Origin: Pseudisothecium myosuroides
Lineage: Eukaryota > Streptophyta > Bryopsida > Hypnales > Lembophyllaceae
Length of the DNA stretch: 64,000 bases
NCBI GenBank assembly: GCA_951799445.1
Contig: OX637294.1
Location: 25,259,452-25,323,451, forward strand
Direction of reading: 5' to 3'
Below, in pieces: positions 1 through 11,652 of this stretch. Position numbers and translations under genes: made by a program. The notes under the pieces are model-generated. The model did no database searches. It was not told the origin of the DNA and saw nothing but the letters and a program-made list of their open reading frames with translations. How positions within the stretch are numbered: position 1 is the stretch's first letter; every line of letters starts with the position of its first letter.

Positions 1-1446
1 TATAGTTAACTAAAAGATCTTATATTTGGATTGTTAAAAAATAAATATATATGAAGATTTCAACCTTGCTTCAGATACAAGTGTTTCAAAACAGTTTTGG
101 GCCTTTGAACATGAAAAAAATATAGGGGTTAAAAAATTGTGCAAAAAATATTGTATTGATTTATTCTAGTTTTTTTATTATATTTTTTAATTATCCATTT
201 CAATATTCTATAATACTTTCACTCAACTATGTTCTTTCAAAAGTACTTATGTAAGTATTTGAGTATATTTACACATTATAAAGATTTGTCAAAAATCAAC
301 TGATCATTTTTTTTAATAAATAATCATCAATAAATAATATTATTGATGGTCCTTTAACTTCAATTATGAAAATTTCAAATTAATTTTTTTTTGAAAAAAA
401 GACTATATTTATTATATAGTCGTCTCAACTCAAGTATTCTTATGGAATTGGAAGTAGTTATGAAGTTGAAGACCTTGTTCACGATCCCTATATGATCTAT
501 TAAAAATGTTATTAGTGAAGCTATATCATGTTGTGAAATACATAGAAATTTATTTGTTTCCATGAAGCCATACTTATGGTTTATAGATTTTTAAATGTGA
601 GATTTAAGGGACTTTATTTTCAAAAAGTTTCAAAGATAACATTTCCAACTATTATTCAAGATTTATATCACTATTTTTGTCTCCAAAGGATGCATCTATT
701 AGTCTAAGTTTGTATTTTGAATTTGAATTAGCATTTGTAGTTTTGAGTTTGGAAGAGTTTTTGTCCAATAGTTTTGAGTTTATCCATTGCCTTGATGAAG
801 GGAGGAGTTCATCATTGATACAAACTTGATCAAAATTTCTATGTTCAAACTTCATGATGCCCATATATAAAAAAGATTCCAAAATCTACCCTAAATAATC
901 TAAAATGTCATTTTATATTAAATCCATGAATTGCACTTATTTTTTTTATTTTTTAAATTTATTAATGTAGTACTTGAACCCCCATGCAATCAAATTTAAA
1001 AGCATCAAAAACAAAATCTCTTCAAAAATCTAAAATTTTCCCCTTCTATTAAATGGGTCAATCTAATGTTTTTAATAAAAGTGAACCTTTTTAAATGACC
1101 AAAAATTTGATGAGGTTACTAGCCAATTCAAGCCATAAGTGCCTCCCAAATGGTTTTATAATTTTCCACCATTCTAGTAATATTTCACAAAATTTTAGAG
1201 TTAAAACAAGGCAAAAAATTCTAAGGAATTTGAATTTTATCAAATCTAAAAATAAATAAATAAAAAGGCGGTTTTGTGTTAGTAAAGATCTAATATTTAG
1301 ATTCTCATAAAATAATGAAACCATTGAATTCTGCTTAAAGTAGGTCTTGTAAGGGAATTTTGGCCTTCTCGTGTGATAGACTTTTAGGAAATAAGAAAGA
1401 TTCTCAAATCCAAATTTGAACTACCTTGCAAGATCTAAAATAATAT
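1..1446. other. AT-rich intergenic DNA
   Basis: No gene is recognisable on either strand; short open frames here have no motif and sit in very AT-rich sequence. The part from about 926 to 1215 is a diverged direct copy of 15738-16155 (see that repeat entry). Confidence 0.6.
926..1215 (+). repeat. Dispersed repeat, copy 1 of 2
   Basis: Aligns by eye with 15738-16155 in the same orientation. Shared blocks include the stretch around ACTTGAAC..CATGCAATCAAAT, a later GATGAGGTTA.TAG block and a TGGTTTTGTA block with the same spacing order. No coding potential is evident. It is probably a fragment of an unclassified transposable element. Confidence 0.6.
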
Positions 1447-1580
1447 TAGAGTTAACTCCAATAATTTTGGGTCTGGGCATTCCATCATTAACAACATTGG
1501 CTGTTACTGCTTGGTTCTGTTTGAAAAATCGACATCCTGTACCCGATGTGTTCCGTGGAGATGGCGACGATGACCAGTGA
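1447..1580 (+). pseudogene. Relic last exon of a third VWA/Cache membrane-protein paralog
   Basis: In frame from about 1447 to the TGA at 1578-1580 the sequence encodes a hydrophobic segment, a basic stop-transfer stretch (KNRHPVPDVF) and an acidic tail (GDGDDDQ). This matches the transmembrane helix and cytoplasmic tail of the two intact paralogs at 25646-25909 and 39436-39678, and the DNA match runs on into their 3' flank. None of the upstream exons was found in the preceding 1.4 kb, and the Cys-rich start of this exon is missing. It is therefore read as the 3' remnant of a third unit of the array, or as the end of a gene whose other exons lie outside the window. Confidence 0.7.
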
Positions 1581-1599
1581 ACGACAGAGCCGACAGATG

Positions 1600-1760
1600 A
1601 CAGCAAGAAGAAGAGATCATACTGCCTGGTGCTGAAATGGGATTGCAACAGTGTCAGTTTACTGTAAACCTGTCAAGCGGTTGGAGTAGCAAAACGAACT
1701 AGCACAGCCAGATAGAGTGAAGAGCCAGCATGGATAGTTTGGGTGATAAGTTGCTGTATC
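1600..1760 (+). repeat. Duplicated 3' flank of the VWA gene array (unit 0)
   Basis: The segment beginning near GAAGAGATCATACTG and ending near ATGGATAGTTTGGGTGA recurs at 25918-26046 after gene 1 and at 41646-41792 beyond gene 2. It probably represents the shared 3' UTR and proximal downstream DNA of the tandem units. Confidence 0.75.
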
Positions 1761-1778
1761 TTCTGATCAACATAACAT

Positions 1779-1910
1779 TCAGTACAGTACTGTAGCCTTC
1801 AAAGAGGCTGCCTTTTCCTCTCTGGAGGCCTCATCCACGACTTTCATCCCCACATATTTAATGTAAGCTTCGATACCAGGATAGTGACTGTTCATTATGA
1901 TATGTTCCAT
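1779..1910 (-). other. Short exon-like open frame, unassigned
   Basis: A 43-codon frame from ATG at 1910 to TGA at 1779 has ordinary protein composition (includes GIEAYIKYVGMKVVDEAS and REEKAASLKAT), unlike the surrounding low-complexity DNA. No family is recognised. It could be one exon or a captured fragment of a cellular gene; no neighbouring exon was identified. Confidence 0.2.
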
Positions 1911-2052
1911 TTTCTTTTCTTAATTTTAGGACTAGACATACAAATCAACAAATATTTGTAGGGAAAGACGTTGGCTAAAAATCCAATGAGTGATAAACTA
2001 ATGCATTATTAATCTATGCAATCAATATCTTATTTTGAATTTCAAAGAGGAA

Positions 2053-2660
2053 AGACAACTCTATATATACACATGGGGTGGTAGGAGGTAGACCAACCCA
2101 TGTGGGATAAAAAAATTAGAATTTGTAGGTTCTCATGCACTCATAGTTAAGTCAAAAACAAAGAATTGTATTAAAAGTAGAATTTCAGACCTCATTTAGG
2201 CATAGTTAAATTACTTTTCTCAAAAAACTTTGAACTAAAAAAAGATTGTAAATGACAATAAGTTTCACCTCCAAAAATCCTTTTGGTATTTTGAATCTCC
2301 AATCAAAAGTTATGGACAAATTTTGGAGAGGGGTTGGAATGGATTTTTAAAAGTGTGAAAAGAAAATGTCCATTAAAAATCCTCTCCAAAATTTGTCTAT
2401 AACTTTGATTGGAGATTCAAAATCCCAAACGGATTTTTGGAGGTGAAACTTATTGTCATTTACCAACTTTTTTTAGTTCAAATTTTTTTGAAAAAAGTTA
2501 TTCTACTATGCCTAAATGAGGTCTAAAATTTTACTTTCAACACAATTTCTACTTTTGACTTAACTATGAGTGGTAGTTGAGAAACTACAAATTCTAATTT
2601 ACATATCCCACATGGATTGTTCTACATCCTACCACTCCATGTGCATATAAAGAATTGTCT
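2053..2660. mobile_element. Foldback MITE, about 608 bp
   Basis: The two halves are imperfect reverse complements: AGACAACT.TATATATACACATGGGGTGG at the left end pairs with CCACTCCATGTG.ATATA.AGAATTGTCT at the right end, and the arms continue to a centre near 2355. There is no coding capacity. A related copy lies at 45715-46230. A target duplication could not be fixed by eye. Confidence 0.8.
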
Positions 2661-3313
2661 TCTCACTTCTGAAGCACAATGCACAAATGGATTCCAATTC
2701 AAAATGAGGTAATTCTACAATAACATTGAAATCAATAATCTTAATGAATCCATTAGCATTTTGTTTAAAGAACCTATTGTTTAGTTTTCAGTTTTATTTA
2801 GAAATTTTTAATTTGCCACCAATTTTGCATAGTCGCGGCGCGGGCACAAGTGATGTCTGACAATTATTGACAACTGTCCTCGGGGAGGTCACTCTTAGTA
2901 TATTTTGTGCACCACGTGCGGCGAGGGGGTATTTTTTGGGGGGCTATTTACTTCCAAGGTAGTAATAGAAGAGTCCCTATAATTACTTAATTTGCAAAAA
3001 TGGCCTATATTGTGGCTCTGTATCATTACTTATAAATCAATAGTCACTCCATTTTTTCTTAGGGTATATTATTTATAAGGAAAAAAGTGAATTGAAAAGC
3101 AAAGGAAAAAGAAAAAAAAGTATTAACCACAAAAGAATAAAACTCAATTCATTTTCATGCTTCCATCAGACATTTTCAAAGAATTTGTCATCATTTCAAA
3201 TTTTGCTTTTTTCAATGTACCCAAGGTGTACATTTCTCTAGCCAATGTCATTGAACTTGAAAAAATCTAAAATATTTCCCATAAGGTCTCACAAATATGA
3301 AAGAAGTTTTGTT
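2661..3313. other. Intergenic DNA
   Basis: No gene recognised. A short GC-rich island near 2830-2940 stands out from the AT-rich surroundings but contains no open frame that I can support. Confidence 0.5.
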
Positions 3314-3317
3314 TAAC

Positions 3318-4237
3318 CCCTAAAGGACCAATGTCCCTTCAAAGGACAAATGGGATTTCAGGTAGGTACCTACGGGCTGAATTTTTGTCGTGATTTTTTG
3401 AAACTTTTTTGAAGATAGAAAAACTGATAAGCTTTGTGGGAATATCATTTTTTTCACAGTCAGTGCCCAGGAACAACAGTTATGACCAAATAAGCTCAAG
3501 ATAGGGGAAGGGAGGCAGCTTGGGCAGCAAAAAAAAATTTGCAAAAATTTGAATTTTTTTTTAAAATATTCTTTTTCTCATAGATTATATTTTTTTCTAT
3601 CTAGAAAGCTTTGATTCATTTCATTTGGATTTGTTATGCAAAAGTTATAGACATTCTTGTTTTCCGGGTAGTTAGAGCATCTTCTTGAAAAAAATAACTT
3701 GTAGGATTCATTTCTGAATGAAAATTTTCAAATTTTTCAAATTTTTCAAATTTTTTTTCATGGTTTAATTTACTTGCTAGAATAATCTCACCATTGGGAT
3801 TAGTGCATTTTAATTCCATCTAGAATATATAAATATTTTAGATTTCCTTCTATCTTGTACCTACTTGTACTTAACAATTTTTTTAAGAATGATAATTAAG
3901 CTTTTTTGAATTTTTTTCCCATAGACTCTCAACTCAATTCTCTACTGTAAAGATTTAAAGCTCAGAACTCTTTAGTGCAAAAATTTTAAGTTAAAAATGT
4001 TTAAAGTCAAAAAATCTAGTCCCGCAATGTGGTGAAGAATTTGTTTTTTTTACTTTCAACGCAGATATCTTGCAATCTGTGTGGTCAAAGATTCTAAAAA
4101 CATTTCCACACATTCTTACACTAGTTAGGTGTAAGATCCTATGGTTAGATGTGCAAAAAAAACATTTTTCAAATTTTTTTACTCTTTGCTATAGAAATGA
4201 CAATTTTGGCAAAGAAAAGGCCTTGGGCCTTGAAGGG
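3318..4237 (+). mobile_element. TTAA-flanked MITE, 0.93-kb family, copy A
   Basis: The element is bounded by TTAA at 3314-3317 and at 4238-4241. It starts CCCCTAAAGGACC and ends CCTTGAAGGG, the rest of the body aligning along its length with the copies at 36868, 39911 and 47110 (reversed). It is the most diverged of the four: its right terminus and the subterminal GTCCC/GGGAC hairpin carry substitutions. No open frame of transposase size is present, so it is non-autonomous. Confidence 0.85.
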
Positions 4238-4286
4238 TTAACGATCAATTACATTTTTGTTCTTACAGGTTTCATCAGTACACTGT

Positions 4287-4470
4287 TTTAATGGGCAATT
4301 TCATTAAAATGGCATGAAAACAGTTCAAAACGGCCGTTCTGAAATCTATACTTGTCCTAGATGGTTCAGAACAGTTGTTCTAAAATCTATATGAGTCCTA
4401 GATGGTGAAAATGGCACACTGTCAAAGTGGCACTTGGAATACCGCCATTTTAACAAAATTGCCCATTTTA
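4287..4470. mobile_element. Small foldback MITE
   Basis: AATGGGCAATTTCATTAAAATGGC at the left (from about 4290) pairs with GCCATTTTAACAAAATTGCCCAT at the right (to about 4466). The interior holds two direct copies of a block containing AAATCTATA and TCCTAGATGGT. It lies only about 50 bp beyond copy A of the TTAA element. Confidence 0.75.
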
Positions 4471-5129
4471 GTAAGAAAGGGTTTAATTCATTTTCTAAAA
4501 TCGTAGTACACGAGACCAGACATTAAGCACATACCTACTATTAAATTGTTGGAAAACCTGAACTTTGTAATGCATGTTTGCATATAAGCCTAATTGTTGA
4601 ATGGAATACAAGTGTGCAGCAGATGTTGGATGGTTTGTACCCACCAAACTAAGAGCTAAATGACCTGGTAATAATAAAGAGTACAACAACTTCTGATCAG
4701 TCCAATATCTTAGAGGAGTTTATTTTTCATCCAGGCAGCCTAAACCCAGCTGTATAAAACGTGTTCTATTAATGACAGGACATGGGATCCAATTCTGTAG
4801 CCCCTTAATTACAAATAATAATTTTGAATGCCCATATTTTTAAGCACTCTAAATTATTTATATTGGGTCTCCTACTTTCCATGTTCCCTAATTTTATTTG
4901 TAAGTCTTTTATAGATTTTATTTGAAATGAATAAAATGTTCTCTATATTATGCCGCACGTAGTTTTGAAAATGCGCTAAGTGAACTCCCCGGGCAACTGT
5001 CCGCACGAAATCAGTAGTTATTGATATGGTGCGGAATATAATGCACCATTTCATCCCTCGGATGAAATGGTATGGTATATTCTATACCATTTCATTTGGG
5101 GGAGGGCAGAACCAGTGACTGCTACTAAA
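4471..5129. other. Intergenic DNA
   Basis: No gene recognised. A short inverted repeat, ATGAAATGGTATGG against CCATTTCAT, occurs near 5060-5098. Confidence 0.45.
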
Positions 5130-5500
5130 TGTTATGAATGCTTGAAGATTGATCACCCTCAGAGGCATTATTTAACCTAGGTTCTGAAATAGATATTCAC
5201 TTGTGCTTGAGAATCCAAGATTTTAATGTCATCCCCGTATTGGGGATGCTTCCACCTAAATTTTCGAGGTTGGGAGGATGGTTCACTTTTTCCACACATG
5301 ATGCACTTCTTATATTGTATCTCATACAGTGTCATACCGTGTACAGCCACCAGTAGACCACCAGCCCCCCAACTCCCAATCCAAACAAGCCCGTTCATCG
5401 TAAATATTCACTCGCAATTCATATTCCAACAAATATCCGCAGCACCTCATGCCATATTCCCCATGGAACTGTCCTTCACATTAGAGAAAATTTCAACTCT
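5130..5500 (+). repeat. Segmental duplicate of the DNA downstream of gene 1 (unit 0 copy)
   Basis: Closely matches 26060-26480, starting around TGCTTGAAGATTGATCACCC and ending around CATGGAACTGTCC; a further block at about 5811-5866 matches 26403-26450. In unit 1 this segment follows the gene 3' flank directly, whereas here about 3.4 kb of insertions (foldbacks and TTAA copy A) separate it from the 3' flank at 1600-1760. Confidence 0.8.
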
Positions 5501-5611
5501 CCAGAAGGCCACTAAGCTTTGACAAGCAAGTCTATACCAACAACCCTAGTTGAGCTAGAAAAGGACAGTATCTCTGACACAAAATGATATTCACACAAGG
5601 TAAATATTCGT

Positions 5612-5714
5612 GTTCCAACCAATTCAACAAGAGGGGCTCTGACATTTGGGTGTTTCAACCAATCCAATAGGAGGAGCTTTGACATTTAGGTGTTCCAACC
5701 AATCCAACAAGAGG
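5612..5714 (+). repeat. 40-bp tandem repeat, about 2.6 copies
   Basis: Three consecutive units beginning GTTCCAACCAATCCAAC and running through GAGCTTTGACATTTAGG; copies differ by a few substitutions. It lies within sequence absent from the corresponding place in unit 1, so it is probably part of an insertion. Confidence 0.75.
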
Positions 5715-6470
5715 AACAACAATAGGGAAAAAGTTCATGTACAACAAAATAAATGTCTTCTTGGGTCCCTTGTGGCACTTCTTAGCGGCCTTCTAGAGAG
5801 TCAAAATTTTCTCTAATGCGTTCACCTCCACACACTCACATTTGCAGATCAACAAAGCTCCGCCATTATTTTGTCTAACGCTATTTTGCAAGCTATTTTT
5901 GAGCTTGAAAAACTTAGAGCAACACCACTGGACTTGAAAAACAAGGCCAAGAGCTTGATTGAAAAGGGGTGGAGAATCTACTTTCCAAGCTACAAAAAAG
6001 TGGACAATCACCGGTGGCCTTTTAAGAGGCCTCAAGGAAGGTGAAAATGCGTTCACCACAAGGCCAACTATTTTCTCATGCACTTGTTTTGAGTGTGGGA
6101 AGAGTCCAGTGTGGATAAATTGTGCACTTTTGAAGTAGAGTTGTTCATCACTTCTAGAACTAAGTATCCTTTGCATCATCCAAGATGTTGCTCAATACTC
6201 TAGAGAACCAAACGTTTGGAGACCTTCAAAAGTCGTTTTAAGGTTGACTAGAAATGTTTTGGTACATCAGTACATGAATTAGCAACGTTTGCTATGTGCA
6301 TGGAAACGGCTGAAATTGAATTGCCAAACTGATAGTTTTGTTTGTTCTCTTCATTGTAAACATTTATTCCCAATAATTCATTTAATTTAGGTGAGGTAGA
6401 TATTTAATATTCTAGACCAATGAAACATCAATATCTATGTTATATTATATTTATACTATACAAACTATTT

Positions 6471-7215
6471 AGGGTCATTGCAAGAAATACTGGTCCTATT
6501 TACTAGTCATGGAGCGAGTGACTCTCTTGTCATCCACTATAACTTTTGAAGCAAAAGTCCAATGAATATGAAATTTTTATTGGAGATACCTAACTTGATG
6601 GTAATCAAATCCCTTATTTTTTAGAAATAAAAAAAATCATATTATATTTAAAAATCATTTTGTTAATTTGTCACAATGTAAGGTTTAGGGATTTTTACTA
6701 CGTCAAGAGTTCCCATATTTAATGATCTAAAGCTGAAATTTCATGGTCTATTTGCATAGTAGAAAAGCATATTACTACCAAAGAAAATCTAAAAATATAT
6801 TATTTTGTATCTTCCTCATGAGTGCAAACAACACTCCCAATGTGCGCAATTTCTAAACAATGAAGATGGTTCTAAGATCAATATTTTGGTGAAATATTAT
6901 CATTATGAACTATTCCCAAATGGAAAATTTTTAGTTTTAAAAAAAATAAAAATTCTATTTTTTACAAATTAAAATGTGAAATTATAGTGCAAGTATCCAT
7001 TTTCTTGAGATTTTGCACTTTTCTAGTTTTCCTACTTCAAGAATTTTTCTATGCTTTTCCTTCCTAGGGTACCTTCTTCTTAAAGGTGTATACATCAAAC
7101 ATTTTTTTCACATTTTTTAAAATTGATTTTCTAATTTTAATGTGCTCTCAAAAGAAAAAAATGAGTACTATGGAAAACGCTACGCTTTTTAAATGGTCTT
7201 TCTTGCAATGACCCT
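6471..7215. mobile_element. MITE with AGGGTCATTGCAAGAAA termini
   Basis: The left terminus AGGGTCATTGCAAGAAA (6471) is the reverse complement of the right terminus TTTCTTGCAATGACCCT (to 7215). Length is 745 bp, with no transposase-sized open frame. The same terminal sequence and internal motifs recur in 9924-10983 and as a fragment at 43368-43610. Confidence 0.8.
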
Positions 7216-9283
7216 TTAGTATAAAATATTGTAGTTTATTATACAACATACAATATATAATACTGTAGACACTTCTTGTATAAATGAAGTGTATGTTGTG
7301 ACATTGTTTGTGAGAGACAGGCTTTTACACTTCATGGAAGTCTCACCAAAGACAATGCTTATGGGATAAAGTCCTCAACAATGAAAATGACGAACTCCAT
7401 TGGGAACAAAGTACATGGGCGCTTTCTCATTAAACGTTGTTTAGATGTTGCTTAGAAAATTGCCTCTTGCTAATCTTGTCAAAGTTGCTTAGATGTTGTT
7501 TTATTCCTGGCACCACTACAGACGTTACTACCAAACGTTGCAAACCCCCCTTATTCTAGTAGTGATAAAACCATGCATGAATTCTCTCCTACATATGGAA
7601 AAATATCTATGGTGTTAAACTTGATCAAACCACGTGAGCATTGGCATTGGCAAATCTCAACCTACAGAAGGCAAACTTCTAAGGCTTTGGTTATTCTTTC
7701 AAAATTGGAAAAACTAGTGAGTGTTGGTCTGTTTGTCAAATAAAAAATCCCACCAAAAGTTAGATCCATCAATAGCATTGCAAAATGGGAAAAAACAAAC
7801 ATAATGTCAATGCAGGAGAGTTTTGCCGTCATGGTATGGTTCGATTGGTTAAGGAGAGTCAAATTAAGACTTATAATGCTCACTGCTGGCCTTGTGCAAA
7901 TTTCAACAGGGTGGATATGAAGAAGAAATTTCATTGGTGTGGCAGTGAGAGAAATCTGAGAAATATCTACTACTACCAACCTGTATTAATTTAGTGAGTG
8001 TGGATCCACCTAACACAATCTAAATGCAAGAGATTTTTGCCGTTGTGGCATGTTTTGATTGGTTAAGCAATCAAAGAAGTCAAACGGCTCAACTCTCCTA
8101 CATTGACATTATGTCTAGTAATTGCAAAGTAGGCCAAGTCATCAAAAATAATCGTAGGTTAGTACCAATCTTGCCGTCCGCGGCTCGGTAGGTCCTAACT
8201 AGTGATTATTTTTGGTAACTTGGCTTGTTTTGCAATTATGTAGTCCATACCCCAGGATATAGTTTCTGCCGTACATGTAGTTTGCATGCTAGGAAGTTTG
8301 GCTTGAAAATAGCCCCATTTGCAAGCAATCAAAGGTTTGGGAATGGAAAATTAAAAATTCATCCATTTTGGGGTCTGGTGGAGCTTCTTTTGGCAAGCTA
8401 GGCCAAGAAGGCCATCGATTCTGCAAGCCTAGTGGTGATGCTCTAAATGCACCATATTTTTCAAGGCGGCTCCTATTTCTAAGCCAGCTTCACAAAGTAG
8501 TCATCTAGTTTTGGAGTCCAATGGAGTATGCTCTAAGGATTTTTTGGATGTGGAAATAATAGCATGCATGCCTATGGTATGTGAAATGTTGTTGATGTAT
8601 TGCTATTGTGGCTCCATGTTTTGTGCCCTGCATTTTCTAGACCTTCAAAATAGATTATTTTGAGTTTTTAGTGTTGTCAAAATCCCACCCACCCTCTTGA
8701 CCTTTTTGCGGACATTTGCTTCCTTTCTACTTGTGGACTACTCATACCACATCTATACCATTTCTTTGTGCAACCTCATCACCCTTCCACTTTTGTTTGT
8801 TGCTACCACGAGAAGACTTAGGAGTGTTGGATACAAAGCGGTGGGTGGATATTGTTGAAGCGTAGAGCGCTTGTCTATGGGTGAGGATTGTGGCAGAGGT
8901 TTGTGTTTATATTCAAAGTCTTGGCAGGTGAGTGTGGTTTTGGTGTCAAGGTAACCCCAAGCATTGTGTGATATTTTTGTTGTCCACCGTACCCTTCCAT
9001 TTGATGCTTTCAAGATTTTTGTGGGTTTTTTCCACAACTTAAGGAAGAAAGGGAGTCTCTCATAGTCTGCTTATCTAGACATGTTTTCCAGCAACTTCAA
9101 GTTATAGAGGCAATAGTCCCTAATGAGGTGAATTTATTAATTATGCACTAATTAGATTGAAATGTGAATTTCAAATCAGGATTTTAAGCTTAAGTTTTCA
9201 GCAATGTTTTTGCTGAGATTTTAAGTAACAATTATTGTCGATTCTCCCTTCTTCACATGGACCAAGATCATTGGCAAAAAAAA
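7216..9283. other. Intergenic DNA with scattered repeat fragments
   Basis: No gene recognised. It contains a CACTACTAGAATAA-like sequence on the minus strand at 7551-7564 that resembles a CACTA terminus, and the small foldback at 8105-8250. Confidence 0.45.
8105..8250. mobile_element. Small foldback element
   Basis: GGCCAAGTCATCAAAAATAATC at the left pairs with GATTATTTTTGGTAACTTGGC at the right around a GC-rich centre (CCGTCCGCGGC). The outer arms TAATTGCAAA and TTTGCAATTA extend the pairing. Confidence 0.65.
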
Positions 9284-9463
9284 ATAGGTGGAAGAAGCTC
9301 TAGAAGATATAGTACAAGATCAAATATTAAGAGCAAAAGAAGAGGAGATAAGAGAGTTGAGAGAGGAAATAAGAGCAAAGGAATAGGAGATACAAGAGTT
9401 GACAGAAGGTATAAGAGGGGTGGAAAAGGAGATTGACATTGCTTTAGAAAGCCACTTGAAGTA
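9284..9463 (+). pseudogene. Coiled-coil gene fragment with one internal stop
   Basis: One + frame reads EEALEDIVQDQILRAKEEEI and continues with further Glu/Ile/Leu/Lys/Arg heptad-like residues, interrupted by a TAG, to a TAA at about 9463. The composition is that of a coiled coil. No parent gene is recognised. It may equally be a purine-rich low-complexity tract that only mimics a coiled coil. Confidence 0.3.
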
Positions 9464-9662
9464 AAGCTACGGTTCCTACGAAAACAGTGAATATAATTAG
9501 TTGCAATCAACATATAAGCAGCCTCTAGCAAGGAGTAAGTAATAAGTAGCCTTCAATTTGTACAAGAAGCGCCAACTTTAAGAAAAAAAATTATTAAGAG
9601 AAAATTAGAAATATTTGATTCCAAAAATAATACCTGCTTCAAAACTACATGGTTAGCACAAG

Positions 9663-9880
9663 TAACTTTGCAAGCAAAGATCATATTGTTTTCAACAAAG
9701 GTTGTTCCCATATGCCAAAGATCATTCTTATTTGCTAAAAGTTCATTTCAAAAGGTCTTTTATCAACCTGCAAATGTTATTTTTAGTTTGCCCAAAGGTC
9801 TCCTATCCACAAGGATAAATTCTCATTTATCCTATTGGATGCAGTAGATGGAAGTTGAAGATGCTAGTGCTCAATTTCAA
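9663..9880 (+). repeat. Direct repeat flanking the foldbacks, left copy
   Basis: Diverged direct match to 11434-11652; shared blocks include CCAAAGATCATTCTT, CAAAAGG, and CAAGGATAAAT followed by TTTATCCTA.TGGATG. The pair brackets about 1.55 kb holding two foldback elements. Confidence 0.65.
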
Positions 9881-9923
9881 ATGTGCTTTTTTCAAACGCA
9901 AACATGGCATCTAAGATGGATTA

Positions 9924-10983
9924 TTGCAAGAAAGAGTGACTATTTTTGTAGCATTTTTCAAAATCAGTCATTTGTCTAACGCTATAAGTTTTGAACTATG
10001 AATCCTATGCCAAAATCAAAAAATATATTTTTAGAATTTTTTACTATAATTGTATCCCTTATTTTTCAAAAATTTTCAAAAATCAATTTATATTCAAAAG
10101 TCAAGTTTATTAATTTGTCACAATTTTGAATTTAAGGTTTTTTTATACTATTGAGCGGCTTAAATTAATGATTTTTAATTAGAATTTTTGTGGTATATTC
10201 CTATAGTAGGCGTACATGTCTCCACCAAAAATCATCTAAAAATACATTATTTTATGTCCTCTACATTTGTGCAAATAGGCCTCCTTTGAGCGAGCACTTC
10301 TAAACGTTAAAGATGGTTTTGACCTAATTTTTTCAGACAAATTCCATCACCACAAAGTCTTTCCAAATGAATTTTTTAAAGTTTTTTTCCTATTTTTTAC
10401 AAATTAAAACATCCGTGGATGTATTTTCTTCACTAGATTCTATGCCAAAAAATATATTCCAGAAAACACATACTTGGACGTTTTAATTTGTAAAAATAGG
10501 GAATTTTTTACAAATTTTTTAACAAAACTAAAAAAAATTTCACTTGGAAAGACTTTGTGGTGATGAGATTTAACCAAAAAATTAGGTCAAAACCATCTCT
10601 AACATTCAAAAGTGCTCGCGCAAAAGAAGCCTATTTGCACAAATGTGGAGGACATAAAATAATGTATTTTTAGATGATTTTTGGTAGAGATATGTACGCC
10701 TATTATAGGAATATACCACAAAAATTTCAACTAAAAATCATTAATTTAAATCAGTCAATAGTATACAAAAACCTTAAACCTAAATTGTGACAAATTAACA
10801 AAATTGACTTTTCAATATAAATGATTTTTAAAGACTTTTGAAAAACAAGGGAAATAATTATAGTAAAAAACTCTAGGAATATAATTTTTGGTTTTGGCAT
10901 TGGGTTCATAATTCAAAAGTTATAGCGTTAGACAAAGACCAATTTTGAAAAACGCTACGAAATTGGTCACTCTTTCTTGCAAA
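9924..10983. mobile_element. Long foldback element (TTGCAAGAAAGAGTGAC termini)
   Basis: The left arm beginning ATTGCAAGAAAGAGTGAC pairs with the right arm ending GTCACTCTTTCTTGCAA. Internal blocks also mirror each other: TGTCTAACGCTATAA with TTATAGCGTTAGACA, and TACGCCTA-type sequence around 10205 and 10700. The centre is near 10450. The termini relate it to the 6471-7215 family. It is non-coding. Confidence 0.8.
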
Positions 10984-11100
10984 GACCCAGATGTCTTGTA
11001 ACTTATTAAAATTTAGGGATTTAATTGATGGATAAATTGTTGTCAGCCGTCTTTTGTCTATTATCTAGCACATATAGAGAACAATCTTAAAATTTGTCTA

Positions 11101-11397
11101 CATCACAAAGTTTGGAAGCTACAGTTTGTCAACATATATTGTGTGGTTATCGTTGTTTTATGGATTCGCACGTTATTATACAATTTAGCGCATCATTGCA
11201 ATGCAATATTTTACAATTTATTGCATCATTACGATGAATTACTTGCAACTAAAATTAATGCATCGTAACAATGCAATAAATTGTAAAGTACTGCATAGCA
11301 ATGATGCGCTAAATTGTATATTAACGTGCGAACCCATGAAACAACAATAACCACACAATAATTGTTGACAAACTACAACTTCTAAACTTTGTGAAGT
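11101..11397. mobile_element. Foldback element
   Basis: CATCACAAAGTTTGGAAGCTA at the left pairs with TAAACTTTGTGAAGTA at the right, and GTGTGGTTATCGTTGTTTTATG pairs with CATGAAACAACAATAACCACAC. The central part has several TTGCAATGCAAT/TGCATCATTACG motifs. It is non-coding. Confidence 0.75.
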
Positions 11398-11433
11398 ACC
11401 ACCAAAGGTAGTCCGCCACCTTCAAGACTGTTT

Positions 11434-11652
11434 TGCAAGCTTTTGTATCTTTTGTAGTTTGATATAGGTCACATATGTATAAAGGTCATTCCTGGCTGCC
11501 AAAGATCATTCTTGTCTTCTAAAGCTTCATCTCAAAAGGACATTTTTCAATTGTCAAATCTCATTTTCAATCTAGCCAAAGGTCTTCCGGCAACAAGGAT
11601 AAATCCTTCTTTATCCTAGTGGATGTGATGGAAGGAAGTCAGTGATGCCCAT
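11434..11652 (+). repeat. Direct repeat flanking the foldbacks, right copy
   Basis: Diverged direct copy of 9663-9880 (see that entry). Confidence 0.65.

Noticed and set aside
5793..6179. 128-codon minus-strand open frame
   Set aside because: No recognisable motif; its 3' end overlaps DNA duplicated at 26403-26450 where the frame is not conserved.
7551..7564. CACTA-like terminus on the minus strand
   Set aside because: Only one end found; a weak partner near 6150 (CACTTCTAGAA) lacks a matching 3-bp duplication.
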